Shown: positions 20,555-31,833 of the stretch, piece by piece
Layout of the letters: each line of letters starts with the position of its first letter
Numbering within the stretch: the first letter of the stretch is position 1
Assembly (NCBI GenBank): GCA_037178625.1
Contig: CM074138.1
Coordinates: 310,001 to 374,000 of the forward strand
DNA from: Skeletonema tropicum
Taxonomy: Eukaryota; Bacillariophyta; Thalassiosirophyceae; Thalassiosirales; Thalassiosiraceae
DNA length: 64,000 nucleotides
Direction: 5' to 3'
Program-made: the position numbers and the translations under genes
The notes under the pieces: model-generated
Databases searched by the model: none
Told to the model about the DNA's origin: nothing
What the model saw: only the letters and a program-made list of their open reading frames with translations

Positions 20555-20940
20555 TGCTATGACACTGTCTTACGAGCAACTAGGAGTACTGAATTAGTGT
20601 GATACAGTTCATTCATCTCATTCGCCTCGCATCATCGATGACCATCTTCTTCACTCCTCCATCACTCACTATCACGAAATAATAAACGCAAGATCATTAT
20701 TTCGGGCTAGAGGGCTTGCTCCCATTCTTTCCCCATGCAAGGCTCTCTGTTTTAAACAATGCCAGCGACATTAGAAGTAGTTAAGTAGCACTTCGCTTGT
20801 CTTGGGGCAATTTTCTCTTGTTTGGGGGCAAGAGGGCATCGTAGCCCGCTGAGACGAGATCTTCAGCAAAGCTCTTCTCATCTTGATTTCTCCATGCAGT
20901 CAGTAAGTGCAATGAAGGCATAGGGCAATGTGTTGAAGCG
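20555..20940. promoter_or_regulatory. Divergent promoter region, part duplicated at 49.3 kb
   Basis: 386 bp separate two divergent starts. The stretch 20785-20860 (TTGTCTTGGGGCAATTTTCT and CTTGTTTGGGGGCAAGAG) recurs in inverse orientation at about 49325-49410. TTTCGGGCTAGAGGGCTTGC (about 20700) recurs near 49470-49490. It probably holds control elements of the lumen-protein gene, since it was copied along with it. Confidence 0.5.
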
Positions 20941-23900
20941 ATGAAGAGACAAACGAGCAGTAGCATCATCTTGATCTACGCAACAATACTACCACTACTG
21001 ATCCACGCTATCAAATCCGCTCAAGCACTCACCATCATGTCGTCACAAACATCCAGAAAAACTACTACCCCTCCTCGAGTAGAATTATTCTTTAGCAGTT
21101 CCGACGAACTACGCAAGAGAATCACCTTCTTGAAATCCAAAGGGGTGTCATCTTTCAACATTGTCAATAAATCAAATAAGGATGATGTACTTGATTATAT
21201 GCAAACTATTCAACAAGAATTTGAAACAGACAATGATGATGATGATGACGCTGAAAACAACAACGTTAGCATTTGTGGTCACTACTCACTGAAATACAAC
21301 AAAAGCAGAAAGATGGACGGAGCATTCCTACGTCTCAAAGACCACATCGAGAACATGAATCAATTGAATAATAACCCAGAGAATAATAACGAGATACTAT
21401 TGATTACTGGATCTGGACCCAAAGGAAAACTATGTTCACTAACTGCATTGCAGCGATTGCAACAACAACTACAACAAGAATCATCTATAGAGATGATATC
21501 CCCGTCCATTGCAGTGGCATTTAATCCATTCTTTCCAAACAAGCAAGATTACGAGGAGGAAAAGTTACGATTGGAAGAAAAGCTGGCGACTGGATTGGTA
21601 TCCAAGGTGTATATTCAGTTTGGAGCAGATCTAGAACGATTGCAATCTGCTCTACAAATGTTAACTACACTTCAATCATCATCTACACCTTCTACCTCCT
21701 CCAAACGATTTGAGATCTGCGGCTCGATATTTCTACCCACCAAAATGCTAATTGCACAACAAAAATTCCGACCGTGGAACGGAGTATTTCTAAATGATGA
21801 ATTCTTGTCATCTCCAGATGGAGCAAGAAGGATTGTTGTGCAAATGATGAGATTGTATGAGGAATACTCGTCGGAAATATTGATTGAGGCGCCTGGAGTA
21901 CGAAATGAGAAAGATTGGGATGTTGTAGAGTCTTTGTTGAAGGAGAGGGATGAGTTGTTGTTGTCGTCGTCGTCGTCGTCGTCATCATTGTTGGTGGATG
22001 ATTCTGATGCAGGAGTGGCAGAGAACAAGAAGAAAAATGAAGAACTTGTTGAAAAAGTCGATTCTTCAGCGGATTCTCGAACATCAAAGCGAAGAAAGAC
22101 CTTTTCAACTGAACTTGTTGGTGATTCATTGACAAAGAGTAACTTGCCACCTACGAATCTGCCTTCAGAGGTATTGAATGAGGCTGCCATCGTCCTATTT
22201 CACTCACATGACGTGCGTCTACACGACAATATCGCTCTCCAAATGGCATCACATCACAAGTATATCATTCCAGTCTTTCTATGGTCAAAGAAGGAACAGG
22301 GACCATGGGGTGTTCGAGGATGTCTTGAGGTAGTACTGAAAGATGCACTGTCCAACCTGGACAAAAAGCTGAAGCAATACAATCTGAAACTGGTCTGCAG
22401 AGAAGGAGATGATTCGTCAACTATGCTGCGTGAGATTTGTACGGAGTGTGGCGCAGGCGCAGTCTACTGGAATAAAGAACACACGACCGAGTCTCGAATC
22501 AGGGAAGAAAAGTATCAATCTGTGTTGCATGAGATGAATATAATCAGTATGGAATGTCAATCCTCATTGCTGTATGATCCATCGTCTCCATCGTTAGCAG
22601 CTGGCTTTCACGGTGGTCATTGGGGCACGCTCATGCCCTTCAAGAAAACTTGTGAAAAACAATTGGGAATGCCTAGACGGCCGATACCAAGGGCAGATAC
22701 ATTCTTCATGATGGAGCGTATACAGGGTCCGGACGAATGGCCTGCATCGAAAGACGTTGACGAGTTGAATATTGCAGTGGTAAATGGAAACGAAAAATGG
22801 GATAAGGCGATAATTTCCCGCTTCCCCATGAGCGAAGATGATGCTGTGGCAAATATGAATACATTTTTTCAACATGGATTTGCAAAATATGAACGTGATA
22901 GGAGTAGAGCAGATATCGATTGGTCCACCTCAAAGCTGTCAGCACACTTGCGCATTGGGAGCTTGTCTCCCAACGAACTTTACTACAAGATAGAGGACTC
23001 AAACTTGGATTACAATGATCGAAAGACTTTCTCAAGGCGTTTGATTTGGCGTGATCTGGCTTATTTTCATCTGCACTCGTTCCCCAATATGAGAGACACA
23101 AGCATCCGACTTCATTACGAGCAAACAGAGTGGGTGTCGGGAGAAGAAGAAGAATCGCGCTTCAATGCTTGGAAAACTGGGAGCACGGGATGTAAGTTGT
23201 ATCTTTGTTCTAGAGAGGCTTTCGTTGAATGACTTCTCACCTAACTCAACTTTTCGCATGAAAACCTGATACCTGTCAGATCCACTTGTCGACGCTGGCA
23301 TGAGAGAACTATGGAAAACTGGTTGGATGACACAAAGCGTGAGAATGGTCGTCGCCTCTTTCTTGGTTGAATATCTGAGAGTGAACTGGGTAAAAGGAGC
23401 AAAGTGGTTTCATTACACTCTTGTCGATGCCGACTCGGCAATCAACTCGATGATGTGGCAGAATGCGGGTCGTTCGGGTATAGATCAATGGAATTTTGTC
23501 ATGTCACCCGTTGCTGCATCGCAGGATGCCAGTGGTGAATATACGAAGAAGTGGTGTCCCGAGCTATCCAAGCTACCAAAAGCTGTACTACACAAACCTT
23601 GGGAAGCTCCGACACAAGTACTTCAAGCTGCGGGTGTGGTCTTGGGAGAGACGTATCCCGACCGGATCATTAGTGACCTCAAGGTCGAGCGTAGCAAATC
23701 TGTTGAGGCAGTTCTGAAGATGCGAAGAGCCAACCAAGAATCCAACAGTGATCGTGGATATGACATGATAACATTACCGGATGGCAAACGAACTGTCGTA
23801 TTCACGAAGAAAGAGTTTCGAATCGATCCACAAGGCAATGTAATCAAGGAGGCTGCACAAAGAAACAAGTCTACTGGTGGTAGCAGCAAAGTCAAAGCTG

Positions 23901-23977
23901 GCAAGGGAAGGGGTAGAAAAGGCAAGAAAGCCTTGCAAAAGAAGCTCTTACGGCAAGAGGCAGCAGTTAAGAAGTAG
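20941..23977 (+). CDS. MTHFR-like domain fused to cryptochrome/photolyase
   Basis: Exons 20941-23191 and 23280-23977 are joined by an 88-nt intron (GTAAGT...GTCAG), giving 982 aa. Residues about 45-330 resemble a methylenetetrahydrofolate reductase-type barrel: ICGHYSLKYNKSRK, EILLITGSGPKGK, SIAVAFNPFFPNKQDY, ICGSIFLPTKMLIAQQKFRPW. A Ser-rich linker follows. From about residue 418 comes a photolyase/cryptochrome: AAIVLFHSHDVRLHDN (Rossmann domain), then the FAD domain with LSAHLRIGSLSPNELYY, FSRRLIWRDLAYFHLHSFPN, YPLVDAGMRELWKTGWMTQS and WQNAGRSGIDQWNFVMSP. The C-terminus is lysine-rich (GKGRGRKGKK), NLS-like. The N-terminal 30 residues look like a signal peptide, which argues for organellar targeting. 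Photolyases often use a folate antenna, so a folate-related partner domain is suggestive. Confidence 0.9.
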
Positions 23978-24260
23978 ATTAATAATTCCGATATCATCTG
24001 ATAATAAGAACAATATCTTGAGCCATAGATGATAGAGTAGGAAAGAGTTCGAAGCACCAAGCCAAAGCTATCTTTCTCTTCGACTTTTCTGTTACATATC
24101 TCCTTGACTTAGCTTCTTGAGTCGCTCCTCTGTAGAGGGTAGGAGAAACGAAAAGATCAGGAATTCGAGGAACACGTACGTGTGCTTCGATTTGACATCA
24201 AAAATCCTTCCCGCCCAGTCAAGATCCAGAGGCGACAGAGAACACAACTTGCAATCAACC

Positions 24261-25175
24261 ATGGCGCTCACCTCCAACGTAGCCCTAGCGGCACTCCTCC
24301 TCTCTTTCAGTGCCGATGCCTTCACAGTATCGCCTCACAGAAGCACCAATGTAGCTCTCAACCAACACATCGGAAGTGGAGGAATGGCAGATACACGTAA
24401 TCCAGATACCTTTGAGGACGAAGATCCACGTAAATCCATCTCGGCTGCACCAAGCTTTGAGGAATATTTGAAACAACGAGCGGGAGAGGGAACTACTGCC
24501 GCTGCTGCTCCTGCTCCTGCACCAGTTGCTGCTCCGGCACCTTCCACTACAGCATCCATTCTACCATCATCCGGAGTCAAACGTGAAGCTGACGGCACCA
24601 CATCCGGCATGGACCTTACCGGCAACACATGGAAACCCGACAGTGAAAAGATGGGTTCTACCGATACTGGAGACTTTTTCCCAGAAGGATACGATCCCAA
24701 AAATGAAGTTGCATTCGAAGTGGGCATGGAAGGATCTCAGGGATTTGGAAGGGGCGATCGTGGTCCACAATTGCCTGGTATGGAAAATCTTGGTGCCGAT
24801 AGTGTTGTATTTGGCGGAATTGAGGATGCTTCGGATATCCCCGAGGGTATGGAGTTCGTCATGTCATCTGTTCCAGATGGAGAGGTGGAAATGCAAGTGG
24901 CGGGTACGTCCAAGGGTGGCGAGTTGTTGCTATCAGTCAAACCAGTATGTATGGGATTTGAAGATTATTATGCAGCCTTTACAGCCGATTCTCATCCGTC
25001 GTTTAGTGTGAGTCCGTGTGCGGGACGTATGGATCGTAGGGGAGGTGAGCCGACCGAGTTGGTGATTTCATGTAATCCTGGTGGAAAGTCGGGCGTATGG
25101 AAGGGCAATCTTGTGATTAATTTGCCGGAGGATAATTCCAAGATTTGTTATGTTGTTACGGCCAATGTGTTTTAA
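24261..25175 (+). CDS. Plastid-targeted protein of unknown function
   Basis: The start is placed at 24261 (CAACCATGGCG). This gives 304 aa beginning MALTSNVALAALLLSFSADA and then FTVSP: a signal peptide ending in the diatom-type F-containing cleavage motif, i.e. import into the complex plastid. The frame stays open upstream to 24117, but that leader lacks targeting character. A Pro/Ala-rich linker (about residues 85-110) precedes a region with PDSEKMGSTDTGDFFPEGYD and GMEGSQGFGRGDRGPQLPGM. A beta-rich C-terminal domain follows (FVMSSVPDGEVEMQVAG, PTELVISCNPGGKSGVWKG). The C-terminal part looks like a small beta-sandwich. I do not recognise the family. Confidence 0.75.
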   Translation: MALTSNVALAALLLSFSADAFTVSPHRSTNVALNQHIGSGGMADTRNPDTFEDEDPRKSISAAPSFEEYLKQRAGEGTTAAAAPAPAPVAAPAPSTTASILPSSGVKREADGTTSGMDLTGNTWKPDSEKMGSTDTGDFFPEGYDPKNEVAFEVGMEGSQGFGRGDRGPQLPGMENLGADSVVFGGIEDASDIPEGMEFVMSSVPDGEVEMQVAGTSKGGELLLSVKPVCMGFEDYYAAFTADSHPSFSVSPCAGRMDRRGGEPTELVISCNPGGKSGVWKGNLVINLPEDNSKICYVVTANVF

Positions 25176-25946
25176 GACATTGTCTTAGATGTGTAGACAA
25201 AAGATAGATGGTAGGACGATACATGTTTTGGTTGGATGATGGTGGTGTTGATAGTAGGTGAAAGGAGGAAGAAGGTGAAAGATGATTCCATGAGAGTTGA
25301 TTTGTCAGGTGACTTTTTCCATTTAATTGAGGTTTTCAAGTTCTTTGCTGAAGACGATTAGCAATAACAACCAATCAACGCTCAATCGAGAAGGATAACA
25401 ATAACAAGATTTTAGGTAGCAATATAACACTAATTGAATTAATGATTATTATTGGTGCTGTTGACGTGCACTATCCAATGATAACGCTAGCAAATTTAGA
25501 GAACACAGTTTTGTTATGGGTCCAGATCCAGTTTTCAAAAGTGATGGATTGTTCATTTGAATCATTCTTTCGATGTGCCCTTTGAGACGTAGGAATGCTC
25601 CATCCATCTTCCTACTTCTGTATAATAAATCTATTCGGGGTCAGCTGGCATTGACTGAATCCTTCGTGAAGATCAGTATAAGAGTAAGCAAGGGAGCGAG
25701 CAGCGAGCTATGAGCTTTTCACAGAGAGGCAAGACAAGCTGCAGCTTGATGTTTGTTGACAAGCAGCTGTTCACTTCCACCGACGCACCATATCAAGCTT
25801 GCACTTTAAGCAATGAAGAGGAAGCAGAGCAGATAATTATGATCAGATCAATTCAATCCGAATCTTTAAGAATTACAACTCTCTCTAGCTAGAAGTAATA
25901 TAACAGAAATTTTAAAGAAGTATGGTACATTGCAACACATTTTCTT
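25176..25946. other. Intergenic with relic of an ankyrin gene
   Basis: The reverse strand at about 25733-25800 translates to GASVEVNSCLSTNIKLQL, a degenerate piece of the GASVEVIQLL ankyrin repeat. The same relic recurs at 55840-55905. About 25846-25946 is the 3' flank shared by all MATH-BTB-SAP copies (for example ACAGAAATTTTAAA). No intact gene is present. Confidence 0.5.
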
Positions 25947-27107
25947 TCAAGTTGTGAGAGCAAAGGGATGGGCAGGCGCACTTTCAAGAGCTGCAATCAT
26001 GGCGTCACGAGAGCCATCCACACCCAAGCCGACCTCTGCAAGCTTCATCCTTAGCTCATTCACACTCAATGCAGAGAGGCCACCATCATTTTCTTCTTCG
26101 ATGCCTTTCGCCTTCCTGCATAAGGCGACGAAAACATCCTTCAAAACATATCCAGGCACATCGTCATATGAAAGTTTCTGGGAGGCAGCTTTATTCTCCA
26201 CGAGGAAATCCACGACTACTTCCTTGAGGAGAGCGAGGTTGAGTGCATCGGCATAAAGCATCATGTCAATCGCATTGTCCATAGTGATTTCGGTTGATTT
26301 GATGTAAGCCGCCTCGGCCTCCAACTTTAGATTGCCGATGTCATACTTATTTGCAGCATCGATGATATCTTTGGCGTGAGCGATGCGCTCTTCCTCTGCA
26401 ACATTCCCCCCGTATACATAGCACAATACGTGATGAAAGATAATGGGCTTGACATTGGTGATTGATGCTGTTGCAATCGTGAGCCAAATAGAGAAGCAAG
26501 CATGGGGGCACATCATTGTAAGATCTGACTGTGAGCGTAGAATGTACCGGACACCGCATCATCTCCAACGTCGACGTCTTTATGTTCATGTACGTCGGCA
26601 CAGTTGACTTCAAAGCGCACATCTGCTGTCTCCTCGTTGAGGAACATTTTCCTAATCATGCTACTGGTAGGGTTGCTTGGAATGAATGGAGAAGGAGAAG
26701 CAACGCCGAGGCCATTCTCGTTCTTCGGGGCAACGACGATTGCCAAGTTGCCGTTGTCATCAAGGATGTTATTTGATGGATCCAAGACGATCGATTGGGC
26801 GCAGATACTAGATACTCCATGCTCTCCTTCGTGAACTTTTGTCAAGGATGGACACTTGAAATGATGGCGAGCTGAAGCTGCATCCCCCAAAGGGACGCTG
26901 TAGAGATAGTACTAGAGATGCCATATCCTCTAGATTATGATCACCAGGTTAAATATCAATGGCAACCAAGCACTTCTGTACATGAATAAAGGCGACTTGA
27001 GTGCATTGGCCACTTCCGAAAGGAAGGCCGGCGAAGTTGAATAGAATCCTGGTGTGATCCCTCGCATCTAGTATTAATGCGGGCGGATGATAGAGTGTGG
27101 ACGGCAT
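25947..27107 (-). pseudogene. MATH-BTB-SAP gene, copy A, multiply broken
   Basis: Homology to the better-preserved copy at 56009-57336 runs through the whole stretch, from MPSTLYHPP to the SAP-like tail ending HPFALTT. It includes a MATH-like region, the N-terminal BTB half (EETADVRFEVNCADVHEHKD) and the BTB C-half (FHHVLCYVYGGNVAEEE). Lesions: TAA at 26949-26951 within the IYPG motif, a frame change near 26870, a TGA at about 26513 where other copies have Gly, and a further frame change near 26490. BTB proteins of this kind are normally CUL3 ubiquitin-ligase adaptors. This copy cannot make the full protein. Confidence 0.8.
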
Positions 27108-27479
27108 CTTTATCAATATTGATTCAATGTGATGATTGCTCCTCACTCTCGATGAGTAATGGAAGAGCTGTTGCTTACTTATGAAACGACTCCATGAACG
27201 AAGAGAGGATCGAGGAAGGAAACCCGACTCAATCTCGTTGGGGGGGAACCCTTTTCCCCTGACAAACTACAGATAATATGACAAAAGGGGGGATGGAAAA
27301 GGGTTCCCCCCTCAGTGAGCTTTTGAGTCGGGTTTCGACTGCTTCCTCGATCCGATCCTCGATCCTCTTTTTTCGACCTCCGTAACCGTAAAGAGGTCGT
27401 TGTTACACAAGCAACGGCTCTTTCATTATTGAGAGAGCGAGGAAGAATCATTACAATGCATCAATACTTATTGATAAAG
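27108..27479. promoter_or_regulatory. Palindromic bidirectional promoter of the BTB gene pair
   Basis: The 372 bp between two divergent ATGs form two arms of an imperfect inverted repeat. The left arm (about 27116-27265) includes GAGAGGATCGAGGAAGG and AACCCGACTC. The right arm (about 27288-27475) includes GAGTCGGGTTTCGACTGC and TTCCTCGATCC in reverse order. TTCATTATTGAGAGAG and a block near each ATG are also mirrored. The same palindrome occurs at 52482-52845. Shared, mirrored control of both genes is inferred. Confidence 0.7.
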
Positions 27480-29228
27480 ATGTCGTCCAACGCCTATGAT
27501 CAGCATGCAACAACATTAGTGTTGAGGGGGGATCCCTACCCATTTCGGAACCCCGATGTGCGCTTTGAAGTCAGCTGTGCCGACGTACAAACAGGCGATG
27601 GGAAGGTTGCTGCGTCCTCTCCTGTTACATTCTATGCTCATCGCTTCATTCTTGAGGCATTTGCGCCGAAGCTTGCTTCTCTATTTGACTCACAAGACGA
27701 AGAGACGATCACGACAGCAACAATCACCAATGTCAAGCCAACTATCTTTCGTCACTTATTGTGTTATGTATACGGGGGGAACGTTGCGGAGGAAGATCTG
27801 AACGCTCACGCCAAAGATATCATCAATGCTGCAAATGAGTATGACATGATCAACCTAAAGTCGGAAGCCGAGGCGGCTTCTGAGGCATTCACTACGACAC
27901 CTGCAAATCAGGCAGCGTCTTCTTCAGCTTCAGCCTTTCCATCAATGTCGAAAACAAAGACAGCTTTGAAACGTCCACTCGCTGCGACAGCTGCAGCCCG
28001 GGTGACATTTTCTTCTTCAGCCTTTCCTATGTCAAAGACGGCTGCGAAGAGTCCATTCGCTACGAGAGCTTCAGCTCCGGTAGCGTCTTCTTCAAACCCT
28101 CCCTATGTCAAAGACAGCTGCGAAAAGTCCATTCGCTACGACAGCTTCAGCTCCGGTTGCGCCTTTTTCTGCCTTTCCACTTGGGCGAAGACTCGTGCTC
28201 GTCCTTATCACAACACCCCAAGCCGCTCCACCACCCACACTTCCAGCAAGACTCCACTCCCCACCACGAATCGACGTGAGGTGAAAAATCAGTTGATGAC
28301 GGCGCCCCGTGGCGAATCAATCCTTGAAAATATGTTTCTTGGGGATGCGGAGTCAGAGGAGTCATTGGCCTCCTTTGGTAACAGCGACGGCAAGAAGTGG
28401 GATGCTGAAAGTTTGATGGGCCTTAGAGATACTTTTCATCCACTATTCAACGAATTCTCGAATAAGCGTTCGATTTCAAGAAGACTTGATAGGATTGAGA
28501 CAAATCCGGATTTTGTTCTTGAGGCTTTCCGTATCTTTGTAGAGGCGAAGGCCCATTCCGGTGCTAAACGTTTTATTGAGGAAATGAAGAAGCAGGTGGT
28601 TATCGTTCAAGATGAGCAGGATGAATTTTCGATGAGGATTGGTCACATCAACCAGATGAAAAAAATAGCCTCCGATAAAACAGCCGAGCTGGTAGAACAA
28701 TTTCAGCATGGTACTGAAGAGGAAGTTCAAAAGCTTTCTAAACAAATTGAGGAGCTTGATCGTCAACAGGCGGAGACTAATGAGATGTTTGATCGCAAAA
28801 AGAAGGAGATTGATCGTCAACAGGCGGAGACTAATGAGATGTTTGATCGCAAAAAGAAGGAGAATGATCGTAAAATCGAGGAGCTGAGAGGTGCGTGCAA
28901 GAAGAAGGAAGAGGATTACCTTCACAACCAAAATCTGAACACGGTAAATGCTGGTAAGTATGAGAAAGATCTTGACGAACGCAACTACATCGTTAAGAAC
29001 GAGAATGCACTCAGGCTGGCAATTCCTTTGGCATGGAAAAAATGCGACGAAATGGGTATGGAGTTACTTGATAATGCCATCCAGCTTCAAGATGCTTCTT
29101 TCGGTGCTACTGACGACGACAGGATGTTGTTTCGTCAACAGAAGGAGAAATTTTTCCGCTTTATTAGTTTGCTTGAGGACGAAGATGATGTTTTGATTGA
29201 CCAAGCTTTCCAAACTCTTTATGGCTAA
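27480..29228 (+). CDS. BTB/POZ protein with coiled-coil C-terminus (intact copy)
   Basis: The 582-aa protein starts at ATG 27480 (MSSNAYDQH). Residues about 20-125 form a BTB domain: RNPDVRFEVSCADVQTGDGK, FYAHRFILEAFAPKLASLF, FRHLLCYVYGGNVAEEDLNA. A low-complexity region of A/S-rich repeats (AFPMSKTAAKSPFAT) follows. Next is a long charged coiled coil (about residues 370-500) with two tandem units of the type IDRQQAETNEMFDRKKKE. The conserved end has NENALRLAIPLA. BTB domains bring targets to CUL3 ligases, with the rest of the protein selecting the partner. Relative to the copy at 32358, the third low-complexity repeat is read in another frame (SNPPYVKDSCEKSIRYDSF), yet the ORF stays open. 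It is divergent from copy A across the palindromic promoter. Confidence 0.8.
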   Translation: MSSNAYDQHATTLVLRGDPYPFRNPDVRFEVSCADVQTGDGKVAASSPVTFYAHRFILEAFAPKLASLFDSQDEETITTATITNVKPTIFRHLLCYVYGGNVAEEDLNAHAKDIINAANEYDMINLKSEAEAASEAFTTTPANQAASSSASAFPSMSKTKTALKRPLAATAAARVTFSSSAFPMSKTAAKSPFATRASAPVASSSNPPYVKDSCEKSIRYDSFSSGCAFFCLSTWAKTRARPYHNTPSRSTTHTSSKTPLPTTNRREVKNQLMTAPRGESILENMFLGDAESEESLASFGNSDGKKWDAESLMGLRDTFHPLFNEFSNKRSISRRLDRIETNPDFVLEAFRIFVEAKAHSGAKRFIEEMKKQVVIVQDEQDEFSMRIGHINQMKKIASDKTAELVEQFQHGTEEEVQKLSKQIEELDRQQAETNEMFDRKKKEIDRQQAETNEMFDRKKKENDRKIEELRGACKKKEEDYLHNQNLNTVNAGKYEKDLDERNYIVKNENALRLAIPLAWKKCDEMGMELLDNAIQLQDASFGATDDDRMLFRQQKEKFFRFISLLEDEDDVLIDQAFQTLYG

Positions 29229-29479
29229 GTTTCCGACTGATTGGATCAGGCGGATAATTTTTGGGGAGGGTCACAGTTTTAGGTTTACTTGCGTTTTTGG
29301 AAGATTCTATAGTTAAGTTCAAGTATTTAACTATTTCGTAAAACTTTCATTACATAATATAAGCCTGGCTTTTCCTTGTACTATGTATGGTACTTCTTCA
29401 ACAGTATTCAAATCTCAAGTGTAGTTGCAGCCTCGGCTGCACTATTACCTAACGTATCGCCGCACGATCTGATGTCTGA

Positions 29480-30633
29480 TTTCAGGTATACAGCCGATTT
29501 GACGGGAAAACCAATTGCAGGCCACACTCCCGCTTCTCGTTAGAAATAGACTAGATGCATTGCAAGATCCAGAGAAAACAACATTAGAATGACTTACCAT
29601 CATACATTCAGCCATGTGACGAAAAAGAGAGGAACCGTATACGGCCATAGAGAACATATAGTTTGGAAACGGTCACAAGCTGTCAGATGAATATTGTGGT
29701 AACAATGTAGGAGAATGTCGTTATCTCCCTCCTCTTCCTCTTGTGGTTGCGTCACCATTTACAAAGACGATCGTTGTTCGGTTGCATCATTGACTGTTTC
29801 CGCTTCTGCCGACGATACACCTCTTTCCAAAAGATGCGATAGTACGCTACGGCAACGATGTAGCACTCCAAACGATGTAGCTCAACCCCCACCCGAAAAG
29901 CTCCGCAAGGAGCGACTTGTAGGCATAGCCAACAATTCCAGCAAATCATGTACCGGATGCAAAGGCTGTAATGCATTTTCGTGATTGTCTTTCACTTTTC
30001 ATTGGTATTCCTGCCGATGAGGAAGAGGAGGATTAATACCGAATGTGCATTGTCATTTTCTGGATATTCTTCATGTGAAAATAGACCTTCATCATCAACA
30101 GCAGAGTAGGATTCTAACGACGAAGATGCCGAAGAAGACGATGAATGTTGTGGAAGCAAACTACTATCGAATTTGCCAGCAAGTGCCAACAAAGAGGCTT
30201 CACGCACCCAAGCTGCACTAGAATGATGTGAATGATACCCCCAGCAATTCTAGAAAAAGACCTCGTTGGGATCTCGCAGAATTTGATGCATTAATATCAT
30301 TTTGTTCGACCAACTGGCCATTCTCATCGTCACCAAATGATCATTATTTCCCCCCGCCGACAGTTCATCATTGAATAAGCCACCCAAACCAACCAATAAA
30401 CAAGCCAACCCCATCGCCAAACTTGCCATCTTCATCTTGGCCAACAGACCAGGCAATTGATTGGCTAGAAAAACGAGTGCCACTCCTCCGCTGAAGATGT
30501 TGGTGGCGCATGCTAGCGTGAGGACCCAGGGTGCGTTGTTGAGGAGGCCGAGGAGCCAGAAGGATTGGATTGCGAGTTTTGTATCGTCATTATTAGTAGT
30601 TTCAGTTGTGGCGGTGTTTCTATTGTTTGTCAT
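29480..30633 (-). pseudogene. CLN3 (battenin) pseudogene, C-terminus missing
   Basis: This is a broken duplicate of the CLN3-like gene at 47316-49048. From ATG 30633 (MTNNRNTATTE) it reads LAIQSFWLLGLLNNAPWVL and LVFLANQLPGLLAK, continuing directly into MKMASLAMGLACLLVGLGGL. Thereafter it is frame-shifted pieces: REASLLALAGKF near 30200, a degenerate middle at 29976-29752, and FRHMAECMMVSH near 29620. The splice donor after ECMM is retained (GTAAGTC), but the acceptor TAG seen in the other copy is lost. Similarity ends near 29480. The last exon of such a copy sits separately at 34100-34345. Confidence 0.8.
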
Positions 30634-30708
30634 GACGATGTAGTATGTGGCCGTCAATATAATATTAGCATGCACATGGTTGTTTTGCAGTTCAGAGCTC
30701 GTGGACCC

Positions 30709-31833
30709 CTTTTGTATTTGTGGCCTCGCAGCTCCCTCAGCAGCAATGACTAATGTATCATCTCAGAAGCATTCACTATGTCATGTTTTGGTTCTCTCGT
30801 TACGCCTGCAAAACGACCTTGCTCCTCATTATCATCAGCTTCCCCGCCAATCTGATCCCCCTCAATGATCACCTCCTCCATCTTGGCCACATTCGCGTCG
30901 CCCTCGTTGTTCTTGCCTTCCTCCTCATTATCTTTAGCTGCCCTCTGACCGCCTACCTCCTCGTCTCCATCTTCTCCAACAGGAGCATCTGCCAAGGATG
31001 ACCTGGCAACGACTGAGTAAATCAGGATCCACACGTACTTGACGACGTAAACTGCGCACTGCCCTGTCATCACCAATGTTGTTCTCGTCGCCTTGCTCCT
31101 CAACTTCATCATTATAGCGTCTCTCGTGAGAATATACAAAAGTTGCCAGCTGAAGCAAACGAGCCTTCAGGATGCCCACATCCTCCTCGCTGGCATCACT
31201 TAGTTCTAGTCTTAGAAGTCTCATTTCTTTCTGGGCATTACGAAGACGACGTAAATCAGGATCAATATTCTCTTGAGGTGCAAGCTCTTGATCGGTGAAA
31301 TTGGTAGAATCGAGCTTGGCTTCGCCACTTGTGTCACCTCGGTTGGAGCGGGAATGGAGGTTCTCCTCATCTCCATGCCCTTCATCAGTTCCTTCGTTGC
31401 TAAGTCTACTTTCTTCAATTTTATCTTTGGCTTTCGTTACGGCCCTGTCATATATTTCCTTGATTCGAGGACTGTTCATCGGCAGGTCTCCAGCATTATC
31501 TTTCTCCCTCACTGCACCAGGATATTCTTTGATAAGCAGCTGCATCACTTCCACCGACGCACCATTATAGACGGCAGAATGAAGCGGCAGCCATCCAGCA
31601 TTATCTTTCTCCCTCAGTGCATCGGGGTATTTGTCAATCAGAGCTTGAACTTCCTCAATGTTAGGTTTTGTCAAAAGGAGATCGTGCAAAGGTAGAGGAT
31701 GCTCTTTCACTTCTGTTTTTTCGCCTCTGTCGTAGGAGAGGGAAGGGAATCGCTCGCTGTCTATAGCTGTAGGTCTGTCTTCGACTTTGCGACTATCCTC
31801 TACGTTTGGCAACACTTCGTCTTCGCTAGACAT
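30709..31833 (-). pseudogene. Ankyrin/membrane protein paralogue, two repeats, broken
   Basis: From ATG 31833 (MSSEDEVLPNVEDSRKVEDR) the frame encodes a leader, two ankyrin repeats (LPLHSAVYNGASVEVMQLLI) and the post-repeat linker (RIKEIYDRAVTKAKDKIEE, ILKARLLQLATFVYSHER). After DPDLLSR a frameshift moves the homologous text (LADAPVGEDGDEE) to another frame. An in-frame TAG follows NASEMIH near 30750. Homology to the 42463-47172 gene ends abruptly near 30709, inside the conserved RGHKYN segment, where it abuts the CLN3 copy's upstream flank. The transmembrane part is missing. The start codon is intact here, unlike in the long paralogue. Confidence 0.8.
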
